Below, piece after piece: positions 27,723 to 36,312 of a stretch of 64,000 bases of DNA. Made by a program: the position numbers and the translations under genes. The DNA comes from Nonomuraea thailandensis. GTDB taxonomy: Bacteria > Actinomycetota > Actinomycetes > Streptosporangiales > Streptosporangiaceae. A model generated the notes under the pieces. The model was not told the DNA's origin, searched no databases, and worked only from the letters and a program-made list of their open reading frames with translations. The DNA lies in contig NZ_JAMZEB010000002.1 in the NCBI RefSeq assembly GCF_024172165.1, positions 10,390,501-10,454,500 of the forward strand. Reading direction: 5' to 3'. Each line of letters starts with the position of its first letter. The stretch's first letter is position 1.

Positions 27723-30248
27723 ATGAGCGCACCGGTGATTCCCCTGCGTCTGACCGCGCCGGCGCCCGGCTGGACCGTCGAGGCGGACGTGGTCGTCGTG
27801 GGCTCCGGCGTCGCGGGGCTGACCGCGGCCCTGCGCCACGCGGAGCTGGAGCCGGCGGCCAAGGTCCTGGTCGTCACCAAGGACGTGCTGTCGGCGGGCT
27901 CCACCCGCTGGGCCCAGGGCGGCATCGCGGCCGTGCTCGACCCGGGCGACACCCCTGACGAGCACCTGAACGACACTTTGATCGCCGGAGTGGGCCTGTG
28001 CGACGTGCGGGCGGTGCGCACGCTCGTGACGGAGGGCCCCGGCGCGGTGCGGCGGCTCATGGCGCGGGGTGCCCGCTTCGACCGGACGCCCGAGGGGGAG
28101 CTCCAGCTCACCAGGGAAGGCGGGCACCGTCGGCGCCGGATCACCCACGCCGGCGGCGACGCCACGGGCGCCGAGGTGCAGCGGGCGCTCATCGAGGCGG
28201 TCAGGGCGAGCCGGATCGAGGTGATCGAGCACGCGCTGGTGCTCGACCTGCTCAAGGACGCCAGGGGCCGGGCCAGGGGCGTGACGCTGCACGTCATGGG
28301 CGAGGGCGCCCGTGACGGCGTCGGCGCGGTGCGCGCCAGGGCGGTGGTGCTCGCCACCGGCGGCATGGGCCAGGTCTACGCGGCCACCACCAACCCCGCC
28401 GTCTCCACGGGCGACGGCGTGGCGCTGGCCCTGCGGGCCGGGGCCGTCGTGCGGGACATCGAGTTCGTGCAGTTCCACCCCACCGTGTTGTGGCTCGGCG
28501 AGGGCTCCAAGGGCCAGCAGCCGCTGATCTCGGAGGCGGTCAGGGGCGAGGGTGCCTTCCTGACCGACCACGAGGGCAACAGGTTCATGGCGGACGCGCA
28601 CGAGCTGGCGGACCTGGCGCCGCGCGACGTCGTGGCCAAGGCCATCCTGCGGGTGATGCGCGAGACGGGTCGCGACCACGTGTACCTGGACGGCCGGCAC
28701 TTCGGCCGCGACAAGTGGGAGACCCGCTTCCCGACGATCTACGCGGTCTGCCGGGAGCACGGCATCGACCCGGCCACGCAGCCGATCCCCGTCTCGCCGG
28801 CCGCCCACTACGCCAGCGGCGGCGTCCGTACGGACCTGTACGGCCGCACCTCCATCGACGGCCTGTACGCCTGCGGCGAGGTCGCCTGCACCGGCGTGCA
28901 CGGCGCGAACCGGCTGGCCTCCAACTCCCTGCTCGAAGGGCTGGTCTTCGCCGAGCGCATCGCCGAGGACATCCACGCCGTACGCCCCGCGCCGGGGGAG
29001 CCGGTGCCGGGCGACGCCGCCGAGGGGCTGGTGGACCCGAGGGTCCGGCCCAGGATCCAGGCCCACATGAGCACCGGGGCGAGCGTGCTGCGCAGCCGCG
29101 AGTCCCTGGTCGCCACGGCCAGGGCGCTGCGCGACGCCCGCTGGACCCCGGTCCAGGTGCCCGCGTGCACCGAGTCCTGGGAGACCACGAACCTGCTCAC
29201 CGTGGCCACCGTCCTGACCGGCGCGGCGGCGGCCCGGCTGGAGACGCGCGGATCACACTGGCGCGAGGACCACGACACCCGCGACGACAACGAATGGCTG
29301 GGTCACCTGGACGTGACCCTGACGGAGGAGGGCCTGCGCATGACGTACACGCCGCACGGTGATGCGATGCCGCCGCGACTGGCGCACGAGCTGACCGCCG
29401 CCGGGCTGGACCCGGCCGAGGTGGACGCGCTGATCGACCGGGCGCTCGCCGAGGACCTTCAGGAGGCGGGCGACGTCACGAGCCTGGCCACCATCTCGGC
29501 CGAGCAGCGCTCGGTGGCCGACGTGGTGGCCCGCAAGGACGGCGTGGTGGCCGGGCTGGCGGTGGCCGAGGCGGTCTTCGTGCGGCTGGGCGCGGCCCGC
29601 GCGGAGCGCGTGGCCAAGGACGGCGAGCAGGTCAGGGCCGGTGACGTGCTGATGACCGTCGAGGGTCCGGTGCGGGCCCTGCTGACAGCCGAGCGCACCG
29701 CGCTCAACCTGCTCACGCACCTGTCCGGGGTGGCCACGCTGACCGCCCGCTGGGTCGAGGCGATCAGCGGCACCGCGGCCCGCGTGCGCGACAGCCGCAA
29801 GACGCTGCCGGGCCTGCGGGCCCTGGAGAAGTACGCGGTCCGCTGCGGGGGCGGGGTCAACCACCGGATGTCCCTGTCGGACGCCGCGCTGATCAAGGAC
29901 AATCACGTGGTGGCGGCCGGGGGCGTGGCCGAGGCGTTCAGGGCGGTCAGGGAGCGGTACCCGGACCTGCCGATCGAGGTGGAGATCGACCGGCTCGACC
30001 AGCTCGAGCCCGTCCTGGACGAGGGCGCCGAGTTGGTCCTGCTGGACAACTTCACGGTCGAGGACACAGCTCGTGCCGTACATTTCGTGAAAAATCGGGC
30101 GAAAAACAGGGTTGCTCTTGAAGCGAGTGGGGGATTGACCTTGGAATCGGCCCGTGATGTGGCGGAAACTGGCGTCGACTACCTTGCGGTGGGAGCGCTA
30201 ACGCACTCAGCGCCGGCCCTTGACATCGCACTGGATCTGCGGGGGTAA
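27723..30248 (+). CDS. nadB-nadC: Fused L-aspartate oxidase / nicotinate-nucleotide pyrophosphorylase
   Basis: A single 841-residue frame. Residues 1-535 are L-aspartate oxidase: FAD loop VVVGSGVAGLTAAL (about 24-37), STRWAQGGIAAVLDPGD, EFVQFHPTVLW, and the C-terminal segment HYASGGVRTD followed by CTGVHGANRLASNSLLEGLVF. Residues 549-841 are quinolinate phosphoribosyltransferase: LIDRALAEDLQEAGDVTS, ERTALNLLTHLSGVAT, RDSRKTLPGLRALEKYAV and HRMSLSDAALIKDNHVV. Together they convert aspartate via iminoaspartate/quinolinate to nicotinate mononucleotide, but no nadA is present in the window. No stop separates the halves. Internal ATGs at 29340 and 29367 could give a separate NadC. A TTG/ATG pair starts coaX four bases after the stop. 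Confidence 0.9.
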   Translation: MSAPVIPLRLTAPAPGWTVEADVVVVGSGVAGLTAALRHAELEPAAKVLVVTKDVLSAGSTRWAQGGIAAVLDPGDTPDEHLNDTLIAGVGLCDVRAVRTLVTEGPGAVRRLMARGARFDRTPEGELQLTREGGHRRRRITHAGGDATGAEVQRALIEAVRASRIEVIEHALVLDLLKDARGRARGVTLHVMGEGARDGVGAVRARAVVLATGGMGQVYAATTNPAVSTGDGVALALRAGAVVRDIEFVQFHPTVLWLGEGSKGQQPLISEAVRGEGAFLTDHEGNRFMADAHELADLAPRDVVAKAILRVMRETGRDHVYLDGRHFGRDKWETRFPTIYAVCREHGIDPATQPIPVSPAAHYASGGVRTDLYGRTSIDGLYACGEVACTGVHGANRLASNSLLEGLVFAERIAEDIHAVRPAPGEPVPGDAAEGLVDPRVRPRIQAHMSTGASVLRSRESLVATARALRDARWTPVQVPACTESWETTNLLTVATVLTGAAAARLETRGSHWREDHDTRDDNEWLGHLDVTLTEEGLRMTYTPHGDAMPPRLAHELTAAGLDPAEVDALIDRALAEDLQEAGDVTSLATISAEQRSVADVVARKDGVVAGLAVAEAVFVRLGAARAERVAKDGEQVRAGDVLMTVEGPVRALLTAERTALNLLTHLSGVATLTARWVEAISGTAARVRDSRKTLPGLRALEKYAVRCGGGVNHRMSLSDAALIKDNHVVAAGGVAEAFRAVRERYPDLPIEVEIDRLDQLEPVLDEGAELVLLDNFTVEDTARAVHFVKNRAKNRVALEASGGLTLESARDVAETGVDYLAVGALTHSAPALDIALDLRG

Positions 30249-30251
30249 TTG

Positions 30252-31034
30252 ATGCTGCTCACGATCGACGTCGGCAACACGCACACGGTGCTGGGCCTGT
30301 TCGAGGGCGAGGACGTCATCGAGCACTGGAGGCTGGCCACCGACGCCCGCCGCACCGCCGACGAGATCGCTGTCGTGCTCCAGGGCCTGCTGGCCCAGTC
30401 GCCGCTGCTCAAGGGAGCCGACGTCGACGGCATCGCCATCTGCTCCACCGTGCCGAGTGTGCTGAACGAGATGCGTGAGATGTGCCGCCGCTACTACGGC
30501 GACGTGACCGCGGTGATCGTGGAGCCGGGCATCCGCACCGGGGTGCCCGTGCGCATGGACAACCCCAAGGAGGTCGGCAGCGACCGCATCGTGAACGCGC
30601 TGGCCGCCATCGACCAGTACGGCGGCCCCTGCGTCATCGTCGACTTCGGCACCGCGACCTCCTTCGACGCGGTCTCGGCCAAGGGCGAGTACGTCGGCGC
30701 CGTCACCGCCCCCGGCATCGAGATCTCCGTGGACGCGCTGGCCGCCGCCGGCGCGCAGCTCCACAAGGTCGAGCTGGTCAGGCCGCGATCGGTGATCGCC
30801 AAGAACACCGTCGAGGCGCTGCAGGCCGGCATCATCTACGGCTTCGCCGGCCAGGTGGACGGCATCGTCGAGCGCATGGCGGCGGAGCTGGCCGACGATC
30901 CCGACGAGGTCACCGTGGTGGCCACCGGCGGGCACGCCGCGCTGGTGGTGGGCGAGTCGCGCTCGATCGACGTGCACGAGCCGTGGCTCACCCTCATCGG
31001 ACTCCGGTTGATCTACCACCGCAACGTCTCATGA
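30252..31034 (+). CDS. coaX: Type III pantothenate kinase
   Basis: A 260-residue enzyme of the ASKHA fold, first step of coenzyme A synthesis from pantothenate. LTIDVGNTHTVLGLFEG near the N-terminus is the phosphate-1 motif; NPKEVGSDRIVNALAA and VDFGTATSFDAVSAKGEY are the other family motifs, and TVVATGGHAALV ends the fold. The start is the ATG 30252 (a TTG directly before it is possible). It follows the nadB-nadC stop by three bases, so it is probably on the same transcript, and it ends at a strong terminator. Confidence 0.96.
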   Translation: MLLTIDVGNTHTVLGLFEGEDVIEHWRLATDARRTADEIAVVLQGLLAQSPLLKGADVDGIAICSTVPSVLNEMREMCRRYYGDVTAVIVEPGIRTGVPVRMDNPKEVGSDRIVNALAAIDQYGGPCVIVDFGTATSFDAVSAKGEYVGAVTAPGIEISVDALAAAGAQLHKVELVRPRSVIAKNTVEALQAGIIYGFAGQVDGIVERMAAELADDPDEVTVVATGGHAALVVGESRSIDVHEPWLTLIGLRLIYHRNVS

Positions 31035-31078
31035 AAAAGGGAACGGCCCCCGGCGCAACGCCGGGGGCCGTTCCTTTT
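31034..31078. terminator. Bidirectional rho-independent terminator
   Basis: A perfect 16-base-pair stem (31040-31055 with 31059-31074) around a CAA loop, with A residues before and TTTT after. It serves both coaX (plus) and the convergent secreted-protein gene (minus). Confidence 0.95.
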
Positions 31079-31083
31079 CTGCG

Positions 31084-31554
31084 TCACTCGCTCTCGGCGG
31101 TGTAGAGGTACTCCCAGGGGCCGCACTTCTTCGGGTAACCGCCGTGCGGGCCGACCTGGCAGACCTTCGCCCGCAGGCTGTAGACGTCGTGCTCCTGGAA
31201 GCCGAACTTCTTGTAGCCGGGGTAGCCGCAGTACTTCTTGGCGTACACCGGGGACCATTCGTGGTCGAAGTCGCTGGCCTGGAACTGGACGTACGCGCAC
31301 TTGCCGCCCTCTTCGTAGGTGCGGTCGTCCAGGTCGAACAGCTTGCCCTTGACCGTGACCTCGTTCGACTCGCCGTGGTGGTCCCAGTCGACGCCGACCC
31401 AGCCCTGCGCCTTGGCCAGGCCGTGCTTGGCGTAGGCGGGGCCCCAGTACTCGGAGTAGTCGTACGAGCTCGCCTGGGCCGAAGCAGGCAGCGACAGGGC
31501 CACGGCGGTGGTGGCGGCGACAGCGGCGAGACCGGTCGCGATCTTCTTGAACAT
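31084..31554 (-). CDS. Small secreted protein of unknown function
   Basis: A 156-residue protein starting at ATG 31554 behind GGAGAG. Residues 1-30 form a signal peptide (KKIATGLAAVAATTAVALSL, ending in SAQAS). The mature part is rich in Tyr, Trp and charged residues and has five cysteines, with VGVDWDHHGESNEVTVKGKLFDLDD and KCGPWEYLYTAES. No family was recognised. Related small 'tissue-inhibitor' or bacteriocin-like secreted proteins are possible but not claimed. It is convergent with coaX and divergent from lysS. Confidence 0.85.
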   Translation of the reverse strand: MFKKIATGLAAVAATTAVALSLPASAQASSYDYSEYWGPAYAKHGLAKAQGWVGVDWDHHGESNEVTVKGKLFDLDDRTYEEGGKCAYVQFQASDFDHEWSPVYAKKYCGYPGYKKFGFQEHDVYSLRAKVCQVGPHGGYPKKCGPWEYLYTAESE

Positions 31555-31636
31555 CTTTCTCTCCTCGAGCTCCCCATGGGCCGGCTCCCTACCGGCTCCC
31601 CCCCGAGCTCGTAAGAAAGTTGTAAACCGGGGCTCT

Positions 31637-31676
31637 TGCAGCGTTCCTTCAGCGACCCTGCAGCGTTCCTTCAGCG
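31637..31676. repeat. Two direct repeats in the lysS upstream region
   Basis: TGCAGCGTTCCTTCAGCG occurs at 31637-31654 and again at 31659-31676, 22 bases apart (two helical turns). They lie between a divergent secreted-protein gene and lysS and could be a regulator site. Confidence 0.8.
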
Positions 31677-31723
31677 GGCCGACGAGCCCTTGCAGTTCGC
31701 CATATCCCCTACCCTTTGTTGTT

Positions 31724-33205
31724 GTGAGCGACGAACTTCCCGAGCAGATGCGCATCCGGAGGGAGAAGCTCGACCGCCTTCGCAGCGAGGGCGTCGACCC
31801 TTACCCGGTGAATTTCCCACGCACGGCGACCAACGCCGAGGTCAGGGAGAAATACCAGGGCCTGGAGCCCGACACCGCGACCGGCGACCAGGTCGCCGTG
31901 GTCGGGCGCGTCATGCTCAACCGCGTCGGCGGCAAGCTGTGCTTCGCCACGATCCGCGACGGCAGCGCCGACCTGCAGGTGATGATCTCGCTCGACAAGG
32001 TGGGCGAGGAGTCGCTGGCGAGCTGGAAGCGCGACGTCGACCTGGGCGACCACGTCGGCGTGATCGGCGAGGTCATCACCTCCCGCCGTGGCGAGCTGTC
32101 CATCCTCGCCGACAGCTGGCAGATCACCGCCAAGTGCCTGCGCCCGCTGCCGGAGAAGCACATCGGGCTCACCGACCCCGAGGCGCGGGTCCGCCAGCGC
32201 TACGTCGACCTCATCGTCAACGACGACGCCAGGAAGATGGCCCGGCTGCGCAGCTCCGCGGTGCGCGCGGTGCGCGACTTCTGGCACGAGGAGGGTTACC
32301 TCGAGGTCGAGACGCCGATGTTGCAGCCGATCCACGGCGGCGCCGCGGCCCGGCCGTTCAAGACCCACATCAACGCCTACGACATGGAGCTCTACCTTCG
32401 CATCGCGATCGAGCTCTACCTCAAGCGGCTCGTGGTGGGCGGCATCGAGAAGGTCTTCGAGATCAGCCGGACCTTCCGCAACGAGGGCGCCGACTCCACG
32501 CACAACCCCGAGTTCACGATGGTCGAGGCCTACGGAACGTACCTCGACTATCACGACATGGCCGACCTGACCCAGCGGATGATTCAGCGCGCCGCCCTGG
32601 CCGCGCTGGACGGCACGGTGGTCGTGCACGAGGGCATGGAGGTCGAGCTCGGCGGCGCGAAGTGGCCGCGCATCCCGCTTCACCACCTCGTCTCCGAGGC
32701 GGTGGGCGAGGAGATCACCACCGCCACCTCCCTGGAGGAGCTGCGCAAGATCGCCGATCGGCGCGAGATCCACTGGGACGCGAAGTGGGGCCCCGGCAAG
32801 CTCGTCCAGGAGCTGTTCGAGGAGCTGGTGGAGCACACCCTGATCCAGCCCACGTTCGTCATGGACTACCCGGTGGAGACCTCCCCGCTGGCCCGCGTGC
32901 ACCGCGACGACCCGCTGCTGACCGAGAAGTGGGACCTGATCGGCTTCGGCACCGAGCTGGGCACCGCCTTCTCCGAGCTCAACGACCCGATCGACCAGCG
33001 CCGCCGCCTGGTGGAGCAGTCCATGCTGGCCGCCGGGGGCGACCCCGAGGCCATGCAACTCGACGAGGACTTCCTTCAGGCGCTGGAGTACGCCATGCCG
33101 CCCACCGGGGGCATGGGCGCGGGCATCGACCGGCTGATCATGGCCTTCACCGGCAGGAACATCCGCGAGACCATCCTGTTCCCGCTGGTCAAGCCCACCC
33201 AGTAG
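31724..33205 (+). CDS. lysS: Lysyl-tRNA synthetase, class II
   Basis: A 493-residue class II synthetase charging tRNA-Lys. An N-terminal OB-fold (ATGDQVAVVGRVMLNRVGGK) is followed by the catalytic core: motif 1 around PMLQPIHGGAAARPF, motif 2 EKVFEISRTFRNEG, and motif 3 GMGAGIDRLIMAFTG. The likely start is GTG 31724 (VSDELPEQMRIRREKL); ATG 31748 is an alternative. The start region has no clean ribosome site. The gene lies upstream of lsr2 as in mycobacteria, but separated here by accessory genes. Confidence 0.95.
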   Translation: MSDELPEQMRIRREKLDRLRSEGVDPYPVNFPRTATNAEVREKYQGLEPDTATGDQVAVVGRVMLNRVGGKLCFATIRDGSADLQVMISLDKVGEESLASWKRDVDLGDHVGVIGEVITSRRGELSILADSWQITAKCLRPLPEKHIGLTDPEARVRQRYVDLIVNDDARKMARLRSSAVRAVRDFWHEEGYLEVETPMLQPIHGGAAARPFKTHINAYDMELYLRIAIELYLKRLVVGGIEKVFEISRTFRNEGADSTHNPEFTMVEAYGTYLDYHDMADLTQRMIQRAALAALDGTVVVHEGMEVELGGAKWPRIPLHHLVSEAVGEEITTATSLEELRKIADRREIHWDAKWGPGKLVQELFEELVEHTLIQPTFVMDYPVETSPLARVHRDDPLLTEKWDLIGFGTELGTAFSELNDPIDQRRRLVEQSMLAAGGDPEAMQLDEDFLQALEYAMPPTGGMGAGIDRLIMAFTGRNIRETILFPLVKPTQ

Positions 33206-33210
33206 GCCGC

Positions 33211-34449
33211 TCAGGAGCGGTTCAGCCGCACCGGCAGCGAGGCGAGCCCGCGCAGCACCACGTTCTCCTTGTACGGCGGCGCGGGCTCGGCCAGCTCCAG
33301 CCCGGGCGCCGCCGCGGCGAGGGCCGACAGCGCGATCTCGCCCTCCATCCGCGCCAGCGTGGCCCCGAGGCAGAAGTGGATGCCCAGCCCGAAGGCGAGG
33401 TGGCGCTCCGGCGAGCGGGTCACGTCGAACCGGTCGGGATCGGGAAAGACCGCCGGGTCGCGATTGGCCGCGCCTATCACGGCCATCACCGGCGTGCCCC
33501 GCGGCACCGGCGTCCCGCCCAGCGACACGTCCTCCAGCGCGACCCTGTGGGTGAGCTGCACCGGTGGGTCGTAGCGGAGCACCTCCTCCACCACCTCCTT
33601 GGGCCGCAGCGCCGCCTGCGCCAGCCGCCCGTGCCGGAGCAGGGCCAGGACCCCGTTGGCGATGAGGTTGACGGTGGTCTCGTGGCCGGCCACGAGCAGC
33701 AGCACGCAGGTGGCCAGCAGTTCGCCCTCCGTGAGCTCCGGCACGCCCGTCAGCGCGCTCAGGAGATCGTCGCCGGGCCGCTCCCGCCTGAGCGCGGCGA
33801 GCTCGCGGAAGTAGTCGCCGAACTCCCTTCTGGCCCGCCCGGTTTCCGATAAGAGGTCTTCTGTAAGCATCGGGTCAAGGCCGCGGGCAAGCTTCTCGCT
33901 CCAGCCGCGAAAGCGATCGTGGTCCTCTGGAGGCACCCCGAGCATCTCGCTGATCACCATGACCGGCAGCGGGTAGGCGAGCCCCGACACGAGGTCGGCC
34001 TCGTCGGGCAGCGCGCGGATCAGCGAGGCGTTGATCGCCTCGATGCGCGGGCGCAGCCGTTCGATCATGCGCGGGGTGAACGCCCTGCTCACCAGGGCAC
34101 GCAGCCTCGTGTGGTCGGGCGGGTCCAGCCATAGGAACGATGCAACGGGCTGACCTGGGTCGGCGCCGTTCTGCCTGCCGGAGCCGCGGCCGAAGCGCGG
34201 GTCGCGGAGCAGGGTCGTGCACAGCTCGTGCGTGGTGGCGACGAGCAGGCCCCCGCGCGTACGGAAGAGGGCGCCGCGCGCGCTCAGCTCGCGATAGCGG
34301 GAGTAAGGATCATGCAGAAATCCCCGATCGAACGGATCGAAACCCAGGACGTCCACCGGGCTCAGAACCGCCGGATCCGGAGCACCGGAAGGCTCCATGA
34401 GCTCGCTCATCCTGGACTGATCGGTACCGACATATCGCGAGTAGGTCAT
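33211..34449 (-). CDS. Cytochrome P450 (second copy)
   Basis: A 412-residue P450, convergent with lysS with only five bases between stops. The heme loop FGLGIHFCLGATLAR has the axial cysteine at about C360; the oxygen-binding helix has AGHETTVN, with an EEVLRYDPP ExxR motif. It shares RAFTPRM, PGDDL and other phrases with the P450 at 22389, so they are related members of the CYP105/107-like soluble class. The first residues are uncertain: ATG 34449, or ATG 34407 giving MSELMEPSG. No redox partner is nearby. Confidence 0.94.
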   Translation of the reverse strand: MTYSRYVGTDQSRMSELMEPSGAPDPAVLSPVDVLGFDPFDRGFLHDPYSRYRELSARGALFRTRGGLLVATTHELCTTLLRDPRFGRGSGRQNGADPGQPVASFLWLDPPDHTRLRALVSRAFTPRMIERLRPRIEAINASLIRALPDEADLVSGLAYPLPVMVISEMLGVPPEDHDRFRGWSEKLARGLDPMLTEDLLSETGRARREFGDYFRELAALRRERPGDDLLSALTGVPELTEGELLATCVLLLVAGHETTVNLIANGVLALLRHGRLAQAALRPKEVVEEVLRYDPPVQLTHRVALEDVSLGGTPVPRGTPVMAVIGAANRDPAVFPDPDRFDVTRSPERHLAFGLGIHFCLGATLARMEGEIALSALAAAAPGLELAEPAPPYKENVVLRGLASLPVRLNRS

Positions 34450-34594
34450 ATATTTCGGATCATGTCAATAGCCCTGGTCAAGAGCGGCGATTGTTATGCT
34501 TGACGACCTTTCCAGGATGCGTTTACCGTCTGCGAGGAGCGACTTCGGCCCGGTCAAGAGGCCCAAGTTCAGCTGTTGGGGGGGAGGGCTCCCG

Positions 34595-34807
34595 ATGGAT
34601 GTGCTCACTGAAGGTGTTGAGCTGAGCCATGCGGACCTTGCATTGCTCGCGGAGCTGGCCAAGGGGGTCACGGTCGACCGGGTGGGCAGACGGCTGGATA
34701 TCAGCGGGCGCACGGTGCGCAGGCGACTACGTGGGATCTGTGACCGCATCGGCGTCGCCACGGCGATCGAGGCCGTGGCATGGGCGGCCCGCCGCCAGTT
34801 GATCTAG
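34595..34807 (+). CDS. Minimal LuxR-type helix-turn-helix protein
   Basis: A 70-residue protein with only a DNA-binding domain. The ATG 34595 has GGGGAGGG a few bases upstream; the frame is open from 34496 but lacks such a site there. LSHADLALLAELAKGVTVDRVGRRLDISGRTVRRRLRGICDRIGVATAIEAVAWAARR fits the four-helix LuxR/GerE fold with a recognition helix SGRTVRRRLRGI. No sensor or receiver domain is present. It is divergent from the second P450, a possible target; this is inference. Confidence 0.75.
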   Translation: MDVLTEGVELSHADLALLAELAKGVTVDRVGRRLDISGRTVRRRLRGICDRIGVATAIEAVAWAARRQLI

Positions 34808-34839
34808 CGGCGAGCGGCCATGGGGATAGGGGCCCCTGG

Positions 34840-35889
34840 TCAGTCGGCGATGCGTACCGCGCCGGCGAACGGCCTGTTGGCGATCGAGGCGATCCGCACC
34901 ACGTCACCGGTCTGCGGCGCGTGCACCATCATGCCGCCGCCGAGGTAGATGCCCACGTGGTGCAGGTCGCTGTAGAAGAACACCAGGTCGCCGGGGCGCA
35001 TCTCCTCGCGTGAGATGTGCCGGCCCGCGGTCCACTGGCTGCCGGTGTAGTGCGGCAGGGAGATGCCGACCCTCTGGTAGGCGGCCATGACCAGGCCCGA
35101 GCAGTCGTAGGAGTTGGGGCCCTCGGCGCCCCAGACGTACGGCTTGAGCTGCTGCGTGAGCGCCCACCGCGCGGCCTGGGCGGCCTTGCCGCTGCCGACG
35201 ATCGGCAGGTTGACCCGCTGCGCCCGCGTGCCGGGGCGGCCCGCCTCGCCCAGCGCCCGCCTGAACAGGTTGCTCTCGACCCTGGTGACCAGCTTGGTGA
35301 TCTTGCCGCGCTTGGTGTCGAGCTCGGAGACGATCTCCTGGACCTCGTCGATGCGGGCCTGGGCGCCGGCCCTGGCGCGCTCGGCGGCCTCCCTGGCCTG
35401 GGTGACCTGGTTGACCTCCGCGCCCTGCTGCTGTTCGAGCACGTCCATGGTGGCGGCGCGGTCGAGGAAGGAGTCGGGGTCGCCCGAGGTGGCGAACGCC
35501 AGCATCCGGTTCATCCCGCCGGTCATGTACGCGTTCTGAGCCAGGAGCGCGACCTCCGTGCGCTTGGCCTCCAGATCGGCCTCGCTGGTCGCCAGCGTCC
35601 TCTGTGCGGCGTCGGCGGCCTTCTTGGCGGTCTTGAGCTTCTCGCGCTGGCCGTTGTACTCCTCGGTCAGCGTCTCGATCTCGGTGTGCATCTTCTCGAC
35701 CTGCTTGGCCAGGTCCTGGAGCGAGGGCTCGGGGTCCGCGGACGCGGAGCCGACGGGAATGGCGATCAGCAACGCCGCGACTGTGAGACTCACCACACCG
35801 CCGAGGCGGCGTGAGCGCCGGAGGCACTGCCGAGGGCGCGCGTGCCTGCCCGCCGTCCTCTCCCCGTCGTTACGCGTGCGCTTCACCAA
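34840..35889 (-). CDS. NlpC/P60 peptidoglycan hydrolase, RipA-like
   Basis: A 349-residue secreted endopeptidase with a signal segment at about residues 33-52, a coiled-coil region (about 58-215) and the NlpC/P60 domain. The catalytic cysteine is in YDCSGLVM (C263) and the histidine in HHVGIYLG (about H311); HAPQTGDVV follows. It shares layout with the protein at 5179. A c-di-AMP riboswitch covers its leader, so wall cleavage by this enzyme should respond to c-di-AMP, the product of DisA encoded at 49994-51094. Confidence 0.95.
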   Translation of the reverse strand: MVKRTRNDGERTAGRHARPRQCLRRSRRLGGVVSLTVAALLIAIPVGSASADPEPSLQDLAKQVEKMHTEIETLTEEYNGQREKLKTAKKAADAAQRTLATSEADLEAKRTEVALLAQNAYMTGGMNRMLAFATSGDPDSFLDRAATMDVLEQQQGAEVNQVTQAREAAERARAGAQARIDEVQEIVSELDTKRGKITKLVTRVESNLFRRALGEAGRPGTRAQRVNLPIVGSGKAAQAARWALTQQLKPYVWGAEGPNSYDCSGLVMAAYQRVGISLPHYTGSQWTAGRHISREEMRPGDLVFFYSDLHHVGIYLGGGMMVHAPQTGDVVRIASIANRPFAGAVRIAD

Positions 35890-35899
35890 CCAAGCTCCC

Positions 35900-36065
35900 T
35901 TCCTCGACGCCTACCGGGTTAGCTGGCGGGTTCGGGCCGGAGCAGCCCTACCGAACAACTCGGATTCACCCCGAATGGCGGGCGATGGGGGTCGCGCCGC
36001 CGGTGGGTCCCCGGCTCCCCTCGCGGGGATTGGGCGTGTTCCTCGCGCGCGACACGCGGGGAACA
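35900..36065 (-). promoter_or_regulatory. c-di-AMP (ydaO/yuaA) riboswitch
   Basis: On the minus strand the leader has the ydaO blocks in order: GAGCCGGGGACCCACCGG, GGGGTGAATCC, GGTAGGGCTGC, CCGAACCCGCCAGCTAACC and CGGTAGGCGTCGAGG. The last lies just upstream of the GGAAGGGAG ribosome site. In actinobacteria this riboswitch commonly controls resuscitation factors and NlpC/P60 hydrolases, and is an off-switch for c-di-AMP. Ends are approximate. Confidence 0.92.
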
Positions 36066-36312
36066 TCGTCGCTGGACACTAATGCACTCCGAGTTCGTGC
36101 TCAACCGGAACTGCCGAGTTCATAGAGGTTTCACAACCGAAGGGTCACAAGGTGATCTCGTGCCTGACCGGGCTGAACGGACTTTATGTCCCCTTCGTTG
36201 CTGCTACTGCCGGATGTGGGGAGCGTGCTGATATGGCCACCAGATGTAACAGGATGGGCCCAGAGATGGGAGTTAAGTCTGAGCCGTAATGACATCTGTA
36301 CTCTGGAGAGCC

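Noticed and set aside
22389..34449. A P450-based secondary-metabolite cluster
   Set aside because: Two P450 genes exist but 10 kb apart, without synthases, ferredoxins or transporters, and with housekeeping genes between them.
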